A DNA stretch of 6,056 nucleotides from positions 1 to 6,056 of the forward strand of contig JAKBCQ010000195.1 of the NCBI GenBank assembly GCA_021807585.1. Direction: 5' to 3'. The notes below the pieces were generated by a model. The model saw only the letters and a list, made by a program, of their open reading frames with translations. It was not told the origin of the DNA and did not search any database. This DNA comes from Planctomycetota bacterium (lineage in GTDB: Bacteria; Planctomycetota; Planctomycetia; Isosphaerales; Isosphaeraceae). Made by a program: the position numbers and the translations under genes. Positions 1-6,056 of the stretch are shown piece by piece; the first letter of the stretch is position 1; each line of letters starts with the position of its first letter.

Positions 1-555
1 GAACATATCTTGAACCTTTACGGCGCAAAGGCGGGCGATCGAGCGTCGTTCGGGGCGCAGTGTTTGATCGCGCGACGGTTGATCGAGCGCGGGGTTCGCG
101 TCGTCGAGTTGTTCGACGTCGGGTCGAACACGAATTGGGACAGCCATAACGACATTGAGGATCATCGTAAATTGGCGCGGAACGTCGATCGACCGCTCGC
201 CGCGCTCGTCAAAGATCTCCGTTCACGGGGTTTGTTGGACGAGACGTTGATCGTCGGCTGCTCTGAGTTCGGCCGCACTCCCTGGCAAGATCTCACCCCC
301 AAAGGTCGCGGCCATCACAGCCGGTGTTTCACGTGTTTCCTCGCCGGAGGCGGCGCCAAACGAGGCTTCGATTACGGTGTATCCGATCATTACGGCGATA
401 AGCCCGTCGAAAACCCAATGCATGTTCATGATATGCACGCGACAATCCTCCGCCTGATGGGGCTCGATCACGAACGGCTCACATACCGCTATTCGGGACG
501 CGATTTCCGCCTGACCGACGTTTACGGGAACGTCGTCGACGCCGTGATCGCGTGA
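1..555 (+). CDS. DUF1501 family protein, C-terminal part (5' end outside window)
   Basis: The reading frame is open from the first base and ends at TGA 553-555, leaving 184 residues of a protein whose family members usually have 400-500, so the N-terminal half, including any Tat-type signal, is missing. Seen directly: a segment 'ARRLIERGVRVVEL', then 'NWDSHNDIEDH', 'VDRPLAALVKDL', 'RGLLDETLIVGCSEFGRTP', a His-rich 'GRGHHSRCF', 'LAGGGAKRGFDYG', 'VENPMHVHDMHATIL', and the C-terminal 'LDHERLTYRYSGRDFRLTDV'. These are the hallmark blocks of DUF1501 (PF07394), which is related to the alkaline phosphatase/sulfatase fold. The conserved Asp, His and Glu residues in those blocks are presumed metal or active-site ligands. 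No substrate is established for the family. In planctomycetes such genes often sit next to large cytochrome c-like DUF1549/DUF1553 genes, which would lie to the left of this window if present. The TTG at 10-12 is an internal codon, not a likely start. The family call is confident; the function is unknown. Confidence 0.93.
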   Translation, partial: EHILNLYGAKAGDRASFGAQCLIARRLIERGVRVVELFDVGSNTNWDSHNDIEDHRKLARNVDRPLAALVKDLRSRGLLDETLIVGCSEFGRTPWQDLTPKGRGHHSRCFTCFLAGGGAKRGFDYGVSDHYGDKPVENPMHVHDMHATILRLMGLDHERLTYRYSGRDFRLTDVYGNVVDAVIA

Positions 556-672
556 CGAGAAACCCCGAAACACGGAAATCGAGATCCCCAATCGTACTTG
601 GATTCCGGTAGATTAAAGTCGTCCGGCGCGTCTCGCATCAGCTTTTATGTCGATTTAATGAGAATTATGATC

Positions 673-1080
673 ATGATTGAAAAAATCAATAAGACCGACG
701 ACGAGTGGCGGGCCGTACTGACCGACGAACAATATCACGTGTTGCGCCGCAAGGGGACCGAGCGCGCGTTCACGGGGGCTTACTGGTCGACGAAAACTCC
801 CGGCGTTTACGTGTGCGCCGGATGCGGCGCCGAGCTGTTTTCGTCGGAGGCGAAGTTCGACTCGGGGTGCGGTTGGCCGAGCTTCGATCGACCGATCAAC
901 GGCGAGATGATTGAGGAACATCGCGATGTGAGCCACGGGATGATTCGGACCGAGGCGACATGCGCCCGGTGCGGCGGTCATCTGGGGCACGTTTTCAACG
1001 ACGGACCGCCGACGACGGGGCTGCGGTATTGCATCAATTCGGCTTCAATTGAGCTCGATGGATCGAAAGAGAAACCGTGA
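673..1080 (+). CDS. msrB: Peptide-methionine (R)-S-oxide reductase MsrB
   Basis: This enzyme reduces the R epimer of methionine sulfoxide in oxidised proteins, normally using thioredoxin, and acts in the cytoplasm because no signal peptide is visible. Numbered from ATG 673 (135 residues, against about 137 in E. coli), zinc-binding pairs are C48/C51 ('VCAGCG') and C97/C100 ('[13 protein letters not shown]'). The resolving Cys is C66 in 'SGCGWPSF' and the catalytic Cys is C120 in 'RYCINSAS'. All are present, so it should be an active two-cysteine, zinc-containing MsrB. Start choice: in-frame ATGs lie at 658, 667 and 673, and a TTG at 598. ATG 673 gives '[12 protein letters not shown]', which matches the usual family N-terminus, and has a weak GAGA at 660-663, nine bases upstream. 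The 658 start would add five residues and cannot be excluded. There is no MsrA fusion or MsrA neighbour here. About 117 bases separate it from the DUF1501 gene, so co-transcription is uncertain. Confidence 0.95.
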   Translation: MIEKINKTDDEWRAVLTDEQYHVLRRKGTERAFTGAYWSTKTPGVYVCAGCGAELFSSEAKFDSGCGWPSFDRPINGEMIEEHRDVSHGMIRTEATCARCGGHLGHVFNDGPPTTGLRYCINSASIELDGSKEKP

Positions 1081-1189
1081 TCGCGGCCGCATCCAAGCCG
1101 CCCCCATTTCAACTCCAAATCGTCGGCAAAATCAATTGATCTTATATGTAGGACGATTATGACATATGAAAATCTTTTTTGAATAAGAA

Positions 1190-1216
1190 GATAGGCGGAT
1201 GATTCATCCGCCTATC
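1190..1216 (-). terminator. Perfect hairpin terminator in the convergent spacer
   Basis: A perfect 12-bp stem (1190-1201 pairing with 1205-1216, half-site GATAGGCGGATG) has a three-base loop ATT. Read on the minus strand, the stem is followed by a T-rich tail (TTCTTATTC), as in an intrinsic terminator. On the plus strand it is followed by ATTAAGGTC, without a U tract. It therefore best serves the large minus-strand gene, which stops at 1342, about 125 bases upstream of the hairpin in transcript direction. It could also slow read-through from msrB, which ends at 1080. The rest of the 261-base spacer shows only minor items: a weak GCGGC/GCCGC pair at 1083-1101 and a 10-base direct repeat CGTCGAGATC at 1275 and 1292. 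Confidence 0.75.
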
Positions 1217-1341
1217 ATTAAGGTCACGGGCGCCTCGGAACGAATCCTTCCAACCGATCAGCCTTCGTTCGGTTCGTCGAGATCCCCAACCCGTCGAGAT
1301 CTCTCGAAGACGAATCGCCGCTTGTCGAAGCGAATGGGGCG

Positions 1342-4300
1342 TTACACACGGCGTACGAATCGCGTCATGCGAGGAAACCCGCCGGGAACGACGACGCGGA
1401 CGAACTTTCGTCCCATGAGCGACATCTTGAAGCCGTCACGAATCAAAAGGAACTGATATCCAGGTTTGGGCGGCAATGAGACCGCGATTTCGGCGATTCC
1501 GTTCACCGCGGCGCCGTATCCGACAAGCTTGCCGGAGTCGAAAACGTCGATCGTCCCCTGATATAGCCGATCAAGAAAGCCGAACGGCTTCCGCGCCAGC
1601 ACGGTGAGAAAGAACGGTCGTCCTTCGACGACGACGGGATTCGACTTGACCGCGAAGTACTGTGCATTCGAGATGCTGATCACCCCTGATCGTACGGATC
1701 CGTAAGGAGAATTGGCCTGCAAAAAGGTGTACCCGGGCCTCGTGGGCGTAATCACGAACTTTGCCGATCCGTTCTCGATCGACGCTGAACGCGTTCCTTT
1801 TATATCGGGGCTACTCAACGCGACGACTCCGCTCGCGTCGGTGACGAGATTGCCGTACACGTCGTAAACTCCCACGATCGCCTCGAATGGGGTGTTGACG
1901 AATTCGGTTCGCGGCAAGGGCGAGAAAGCGATGTGATTCGCCGCGGCGGGGAGAACGATCACCGTATCGGTCTGCAACAGGCCGTTCCCAGCTCCGGTGA
2001 TCGTCACAGTTTTGTCGCCCTCTTGAAACAGAGTCAGGTTAAACACATGAGAGCCGTTATCCGCCGAAACGAACGTGTAGGGCGCGGGCAAGAGGGCGCG
2101 GGGATCGGAGGATGCGAAGGAGATTGTTTCTCCGATCGTCCCCGGAACTGCGAGCGTGAACGGGACGCCCGCGGTCGTCGTGATCGTCACGGGGCTGGGC
2201 GTGGGAGGCGCCGATGTAAAGGGGTTGATCGAGAAAACGACGGTTGTAGGGTAGACGCCCGTCGGATATTGAATGTTTGTGGAGAAGTTCCCTTGATCAT
2301 CGAACGGATATCCATATACCAGACCGTTGACGCTGATTCCGGTTGTGGGATTGGTTGTGCTGTTCTGATGCAGAAAGGCCGAATAGAGATTCGACGTCGA
2401 TCCGGGAGAGTAAAACTGGTACGGCGGAACGACGGTCGACGCGGCTTGGCCGCCCAGGTCCACATATGAAGTTGGCGGGGGTGTGACGTTGGACACGGTT
2501 GCGATCAGAACCTCGCCCCCCGACGCGGTTCCTCGGTAGATATTGAACGATGTCGCCGCCGTGGATGAAACCGCGGCCCAGTTGAGCGTGATCGCGTTCT
2601 GACCCGCGCCGACGGTCGCCGCGACTTCACGCGTGGGAACGGTTTCAAGCCCTCCAGGTCCAACTGATGTGATCAAGTAATAATAAGTTTGGCCGGGGGT
2701 GAGCGAGCCTCCCGAGATCGTTCCGGGAGTCGGATCGGCGGAGAACTGAAGCGGGTTGACGAATTGCGAGGGGGAAAGCGTACTGATTCCCCGGTTCATG
2801 GCCGAGACGATCACGTTTTCGATGTTTCCCAACGCCTTCTCGGCGTCTCCCGTGTTCGGCAGAGAGATGACGTTGGGATCGATCGTGTTGGTCGCGAAAA
2901 CTCCGTCGCATCCGAACACCATCTGCGAAGGAGTTTCCGAAGCCGAACTCGCCGTCGCAAGCCACGCGGGCATCGGCGGAAGCGTGGAAACGTTGGTATT
3001 GGTTGAAAACATAGGATCATAAACATAAAACGTTTCGCCGTTGAATTCGCCGCCCGATCCCGTGAGCGCGAGGACGGTGTATCTCGTGCCGCCGGTCTCC
3101 CATGAGGGGACGATCGAGACGACGTTTCCCGCGAACGTGGTCGGTCCGTACGATGGATTCTGCGGATCTTGAATGTAGGTAAAAGTATGGGTTTGATAAT
3201 AACTGAAGAAGTTATTAATCACCGGGGTGAAATACGTGCTGAGCGGATCGAACCCGTAGCTGTTCGTCGGCGGCGCCGTATTCCGCGGCGTCAGTCCGGG
3301 ATCGGTGAACGTGGTCGTATTCGCGCCCGAGACCGATCCGATTAACTGGAATGCGCTGAGCGCGGGAGGGTGAGCCCCGGTATTGTCGGGCGGCAGGCCG
3401 ACGCCCCGGTAGATATTGTATCCGGTCGTATCCGAACTCCCCGCTACGAAGGGGTTGTTCTGTCCCGAACCGATTTGGATCCCCGTATAAGGCTGCCAGT
3501 TGAGCACGACGCTCGACGTGTTGTTCGAGATCCCTCCCGCGTAAGCGAGATTGGCGCTCGGCTGCGTCTCGCCCGAGGCGCTCGTCGCGGTAATCAGATA
3601 ATAATATGCGGTTCCCTGCGTGAGCCCGCCGTTTCCTCCCGTTCCAACGGCGCCCGCGGACATCAAGTTGGGACCGTTCTTCTCATATGTTCCAAGGATT
3701 GTTTGGGGAGCGACAAGCCGCACCTGATCGCCCAGGCTGTTCTGTCCAAGCTTCAACGATTCCAAAAACGCCGTGTTGTTTGTCGTGAACGCGTTACTGA
3801 ACCTCGTGAAGAATGTGGATCGATCGGCCGACGTCCCCACCGTGGAGAGCGGATAAGGCGCTGCGTTCGACGACGTGACCGTGTACGTGAAACCGAGCTG
3901 ATCGATCTCCGAGATATCGACGTCGAGCGAGTATTCCCCCGCGTCGACTCCGGTCGTCTGCTGGAGATTTGTCAGTTCAAAGAGCGAGAATGTATCGTTG
4001 GGATTCGTCGAGACCGACGGGACCGAGGCGAAACCGGTATTGTTCGCGGCGTTGAGTTGAATCTTCAATCCCGCGTTCGGGCCGACGAACATCACTGCTT
4101 CGCCCGCGGAAAGTTGCTCGGCGGGGATCGGGATCGAAACAGTGACATTCTGTTGATTCGTCGTCGACGGATTGCTCAATGTAATCATGGGGAGCAAGCC
4201 CGATGTCGGATCATTTTGATACGTGTAGACGCCCGAATTCTCGGCGAGATACTGCTGTCCCGCCGACGAGGGGGTGGTTCCGAAGATCGCGAGCTGAACG

Positions 4301-4476
4301 CCCAGATTGGCCACCGCGGCCGGGATCTGGAACTCAAACGTCGTCAAGGTCGCGGGTGTCACACGACGTTCGAGCTCGTCGATCATTACCCGGCGACGGC
4401 GCGGGGTTCGGCGATCGATCGCGTGTCGGGAGGTTCGATTGATGCCTGAGAATCGCGTGATCAGTTTCATAATCAT
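1342..4476 (-). CDS. Large exported multidomain protein: GH64-like (beta-1,3-glucanase-type) fold with FN3-like inserts and C-terminal Ig-like domains
   Basis: Product of 1044 residues, probably cell-surface or secreted; if active, it would cleave beta-1,3-glucan. Residues 1-45 are rich in Arg and carry 'DELERRVTPA', like LEPR/LEDR motifs at the N-termini of planctomycete exported proteins; no hydrophobic signal peptide or membrane segment is visible. Three separated blocks resemble glycoside hydrolase family 64. Block A (about 43-262) has 'FELT' (E167), 'DVDISEIDQLGF' (D192) and 'DQVRLVAPQ'. Block B (about 402-582) has 'YFTPVINNFFSYY', 'FGCDGVFATN' and 'IVSAMNRG'. Block C (about 684-753) has 'NLYSAFLHQN' and 'VNGLVYGYPFDDQGNFST'. 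FN3-like modules lie between A and B (about 278-395) and between B and C (about 586-675). Ig-like domains follow: 760-845 ('ASSDPRALLPAPYTFVSADNG'), 846-940 ('VGVYDVYGNLVTD') and a weaker one at 941-1030. ATG 4476 and ATG 4470 are both possible starts; a GAG six bases upstream favours 4470. The CDS is certain. The GH64 assignment is from recalled motifs, and activity is inferred. Confidence 0.85.
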   Translation of the reverse strand: MIMKLITRFSGINRTSRHAIDRRTPRRRRVMIDELERRVTPATLTTFEFQIPAAVANLGVQLAIFGTTPSSAGQQYLAENSGVYTYQNDPTSGLLPMITLSNPSTTNQQNVTVSIPIPAEQLSAGEAVMFVGPNAGLKIQLNAANNTGFASVPSVSTNPNDTFSLFELTNLQQTTGVDAGEYSLDVDISEIDQLGFTYTVTSSNAAPYPLSTVGTSADRSTFFTRFSNAFTTNNTAFLESLKLGQNSLGDQVRLVAPQTILGTYEKNGPNLMSAGAVGTGGNGGLTQGTAYYYLITATSASGETQPSANLAYAGGISNNTSSVVLNWQPYTGIQIGSGQNNPFVAGSSDTTGYNIYRGVGLPPDNTGAHPPALSAFQLIGSVSGANTTTFTDPGLTPRNTAPPTNSYGFDPLSTYFTPVINNFFSYYQTHTFTYIQDPQNPSYGPTTFAGNVVSIVPSWETGGTRYTVLALTGSGGEFNGETFYVYDPMFSTNTNVSTLPPMPAWLATASSASETPSQMVFGCDGVFATNTIDPNVISLPNTGDAEKALGNIENVIVSAMNRGISTLSPSQFVNPLQFSADPTPGTISGGSLTPGQTYYYLITSVGPGGLETVPTREVAATVGAGQNAITLNWAAVSSTAATSFNIYRGTASGGEVLIATVSNVTPPPTSYVDLGGQAASTVVPPYQFYSPGSTSNLYSAFLHQNSTTNPTTGISVNGLVYGYPFDDQGNFSTNIQYPTGVYPTTVVFSINPFTSAPPTPSPVTITTTAGVPFTLAVPGTIGETISFASSDPRALLPAPYTFVSADNGSHVFNLTLFQEGDKTVTITGAGNGLLQTDTVIVLPAAANHIAFSPLPRTEFVNTPFEAIVGVYDVYGNLVTDASGVVALSSPDIKGTRSASIENGSAKFVITPTRPGYTFLQANSPYGSVRSGVISISNAQYFAVKSNPVVVEGRPFFLTVLARKPFGFLDRLYQGTIDVFDSGKLVGYGAAVNGIAEIAVSLPPKPGYQFLLIRDGFKMSLMGRKFVRVVVPGGFPRMTRFVRRV
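2452..2721 (-). repeat. FN3-like module 2 inside the large protein
   Basis: This region encodes residues about 586-675, with 'LTPGQTYYYLITSVGPGGLE', 'NAITLNWAAV', 'ATSFNIYRG' and 'SYVDLGG'. It is the shorter counterpart of module 1 and lies between GH64-like blocks B and C. The pattern (YYYLIT, then LNW, then NIYRG, then a D-x-G turn) is common in bacterial extracellular and phage structural proteins as a binding or spacer module. Borders are approximate and no ligand can be named. Confidence 0.65.
3292..3645 (-). repeat. FN3-like module 1 inside the large protein
   Basis: This region encodes residues about 278-395. It shows the order 'LTQGTAYYYLITATSASGE', 'SSVVLNWQPY', 'TTGYNIYRG', 'FTDPGL'. 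The same order of motifs recurs in module 2, so the two are diverged copies of one beta-sandwich module. This copy is longer because of a Gly/Ser/Asn-rich loop ('IGSGQNNPFVAGSSDT') before NIYRG and a Pro-rich loop after it. It lies between GH64-like blocks A and B. Borders are approximate. Confidence 0.65.
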
Positions 4477-4914
4477 CTCGTGTGTTGCGACTTTATTAAT
4501 GAGTTATCGCGCCGCTGATCCGCATTCGGATCGTGGTGATTCCGGTCGACCGAAGGAGCGATCCTCCAGGTAGACCGAAACCTATCAATGCGCGATTGAA
4601 GCGAGCGGCTCGAAGCGAGAATCTCAAAGATCAACTTCATGTGGTGATCCATGGGTTGAGCCATGAGAGAACGCACGATACACACCCAAGCTATACTTGG
4701 CGTACGCTACAAGCAATATAATACAGGGCCGGATATTCTGCGCAGTCGTCGTATTTTATCATCCCCGATTCGATTCGAGCGGCGCGAGTCGTCGACCGAC
4801 CGTTCTCGTTCGAGCGGCGCGGTCGACGATACGCCGCGAACGGAGTTCTCCCGTCAGGGCATACTAATCATTACACATTAAAAACTTCATAATTTGAACT
4901 TTGGATATTCTTGT
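4477..4914. other. 438-base intergenic spacer and probable leader/promoter region of the large gene
   Basis: This spacer separates two minus-strand genes and should hold the promoter of the large gene. No convincing protein gene is visible; a 70-codon minus-strand frame (4473-4685) is discussed in the findings. Features seen, moving toward the large gene: an AT-rich stretch just after the RlmN-like stop (4861-4915); a GC-rich inverted repeat with direct repeats (4774-4829); an AT-rich TATTAT-type box on the minus strand (about 4718-4723) without a good -35 element; a GCGTACGC palindrome at 4700-4707; a CCAAG/CTTGG inverted repeat at 4686-4700; the palindrome CGGTCGACCG at 4543-4552; and a small GATCCG/CGGATC hairpin at 4517-4532. 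No recognised riboswitch was identified. Confidence 0.5.
4774..4829. repeat. Overlapping direct and inverted repeats downstream of the RlmN-like gene
   Basis: A 13-base direct repeat TTCGAGCGGCGCG occurs at 4774-4786 and 4809-4821. Overlapping it is a perfect 10-base inverted repeat, TCGTCGACCG at 4789-4798 pairing with CGGTCGACGA at 4820-4829. The loop holds a small nested stem, CTCG (4805-4808) with CGAG (4811-4814). Read on the minus strand this lies about 85-125 bases after the RlmN-like stop, so it could fold in the transcript, but no U tract follows, so a standard intrinsic terminator is not supported. It may be a structured 3' end, a protein-binding site or a compositional accident. 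Confidence 0.5.
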
Positions 4915-5985
4915 CTATAGCGCCGTCGCTCCCGCGAGCGTTCCGCAAGCCGCCTGGATATCGGCGCCCCCCGAATAGCGACGGACGACGGGCTGGCCGA
5001 GATGGATCGAAAGGAGATCGCGAAATCGCTTCAGTTCGTCGGGTTCGGGGGGCTTGTACCTACCCGTGGGATCGACGACGTCGATCAGGTCGAACCGGAC
5101 GCGGATCCCCGCGAGCAGCTCTCCCAGGTCGCGGGCGTCGTCCTCGCCGACGTTAACTCCATGAATGCACACGTAACTTAGCATAACGCGATCGTTCCGG
5201 GCCCGCGCGTGGCGCGCCGCCGCGGCGACGACCTCGCGGATCGGTGAACGAGCCGCGACCGGAACGAGCATCGCTCGCTTTTCATCACTCGCCGCTCCCA
5301 GACTGATCGATAACCGAAACCGACGCTTCTCGGCGGTGAAGCGATCGATCTCCGGAACGAGGCCGACCGTACTGATCGTCATCCCCCCTCCCCCGACCGA
5401 GCCGCCGAATGGGCACGAAAGCAACTCGGCCGCGGCGAGCACGCGATCATAATTGAGGAACGGTTCTCCCATCCCCATGAATACGACACCCGTCACGCGT
5501 CTCCCCTGAGAAACGGCTCGCGCCCGCGCGTGATGGAATTGATCGACGATCTCCCACACCGCCAGGTTACGTCGACTCGTCATTCGCGCCGTGGCGCAAT
5601 AAACGCATCCCATCGCGCAGCCCACCTGCGACGACACGCACACGCTGACGGCGCCAGGCTTTTTCAAAGGAATCAACACAGTTTCAATCGATAATCCATC
5701 TGTCGTGCGCAGGAGGAGTTTTTCGAAGCCGTCGAGTTTAGACGTGGAAACATGTTCTAATCTTAATCTGGGAAGCGGATCGACGGCGCGGATCGTGAGT
5801 CGCTTGGGAATTTGGAACGATTGATTCCACGCGACCGGATCGAGAATCTCTCGGCCGATCGTCGCGGAGAGCCAGCGTCTCGCGGTCGCCTCGGACTCTC
5901 CCAGGCGTGTGATCCGCGCCAGAAATTGCACGGGATCGTGATCGCGCGGGTCGATATCCGCGGCATGACTTTCCGGTTGAATCAC
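4915..5985 (-). CDS. RlmN/Cfr-family radical SAM methyltransferase (RlmN-like paralogue)
   Basis: Canonical RlmN methylates C2 of A2503 in 23S rRNA and A37 of some tRNAs, using a 4Fe-4S cluster, SAM and a methyl-cysteine intermediate. In this 356-residue protein the cluster motif CxxxCxxC is C123, C127 and C130 ('GCAMGCVYC'). The two mechanistic cysteines match E. coli C118 and C355: C116 in 'CVSSQVGC' and C347 in 'DIQAACGTLAG'. E101 in 'ETVLIP' matches E. coli E105, and 'MGMGEP' (170-175) is the SAM-binding segment. The N-terminal helical part (about 17-70) fits the RlmN accessory domain. Differences from canonical RlmN are 'SISLGA' (226-231) where SLHA is usual, 'LIDVVDPTGRYKPP' (300-313) where an N-P motif is usual, and a C-terminal 'VVRRYSGGADI'. 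The chemistry is well supported, but the target could differ, so no symbol is given. The GTG at 5985 is the only usable start in the window; the frame stays open to base 6056, so a longer N-terminus is possible. The stop at 4915 precedes an AT-rich spacer. Confidence 0.88.
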   Translation of the reverse strand: MIQPESHAADIDPRDHDPVQFLARITRLGESEATARRWLSATIGREILDPVAWNQSFQIPKRLTIRAVDPLPRLRLEHVSTSKLDGFEKLLLRTTDGLSIETVLIPLKKPGAVSVCVSSQVGCAMGCVYCATARMTSRRNLAVWEIVDQFHHARARAVSQGRRVTGVVFMGMGEPFLNYDRVLAAAELLSCPFGGSVGGGGMTISTVGLVPEIDRFTAEKRRFRLSISLGAASDEKRAMLVPVAARSPIREVVAAAARHARARNDRVMLSYVCIHGVNVGEDDARDLGELLAGIRVRFDLIDVVDPTGRYKPPEPDELKRFRDLLSIHLGQPVVRRYSGGADIQAACGTLAGATAL

Positions 5986-6056
5986 GAGATCGATCGCCCC
6001 CCAAATGGGTCCAGGTTCCGCGCACTTGATGATTGCGGCGTCAACCAGAGAAGTAT

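Noticed and set aside
223..591. Minus-strand 122-codon frame opposite the DUF1501 gene
   Set aside because: Antisense shadow of a strongly supported coding region.
598..672. TTG at 598 as the MsrB start, adding 25 residues
   Set aside because: The added residues do not match MsrB N-termini and are not a signal peptide. ATG 673 (or 658) matches family length better.
1083..1101. GCGGC/GCCGC pair just after msrB as its terminator
   Set aside because: Only five base pairs, a nine-base loop and no following U tract.
1199..1456. Plus-strand 85-codon frame in the convergent spacer
   Set aside because: It starts inside the terminator hairpin, runs into the antisense of the large gene, and shows no motif.
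3370..4449. Plus-strand open frame of 359 codons opposite the large gene
   Set aside because: Arg-rich and without recognisable motifs. It lies antisense to a frame with clear domain structure, so it is a shadow caused by GC-rich codon use.
5738..6025. Alternative minus-strand frames overlapping the RlmN-like N-terminus
   Set aside because: No motif in either, and they overlap the accessory domain of a well-supported gene.

Overview
The window looks like chromosomal DNA from a planctomycete, most likely of the Isosphaera/Gemmata type. The evidence is a DUF1501 protein, a family greatly expanded in Planctomycetes, and a very large surface-type protein. That protein starts with an arginine-rich stretch and a 'DELERRVTPA' motif resembling the LEPR/LEDR N-terminal motifs of planctomycete exported proteins. 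Poor Shine-Dalgarno signals fit this, as do GC-rich coding regions separated by AT-richer spacers. The assignment is an inference from protein families; there is no rRNA or other marker here.

Layout: (1) 1-555, plus strand, the C-terminal part of a DUF1501 protein cut by the left edge. (2) About 673-1080, plus strand, a complete methionine sulfoxide reductase B with both zinc CxxC pairs and both redox cysteines. (3) 1081-1341, a convergent spacer with a perfect hairpin at 1190-1216, best read as the terminator of the minus-strand gene. (4) 1342-4476, minus strand, a 1044-residue multidomain protein. Its parts resemble a glycoside hydrolase family 64 (beta-1,3-glucanase) fold that appears to be interrupted by two FN3-like modules, followed by Ig-like domains. 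(5) 4477-4914, a 438-base spacer with palindromes and a GC-rich inverted repeat but no convincing gene. (6) 4915-5985, minus strand, a radical SAM methyltransferase of the RlmN/Cfr family. It keeps the catalytic cysteines but differs from canonical RlmN at several otherwise conserved positions, and its frame stays open to the right edge.

The genes do not form an obvious pathway. DUF1501 and MsrB are co-directional, with about 120 bases between them. The large protein and the RlmN-like gene are co-directional on the other strand but separated by a long leader. I see no CRISPR array, tRNA, rRNA, insertion sequence, phage or defence gene. The most unusual item is the architecture of the large protein, a glucanase-like fold carried in three pieces. 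The second is the divergent RlmN-family enzyme. I do not see clear evidence of an entirely new system.
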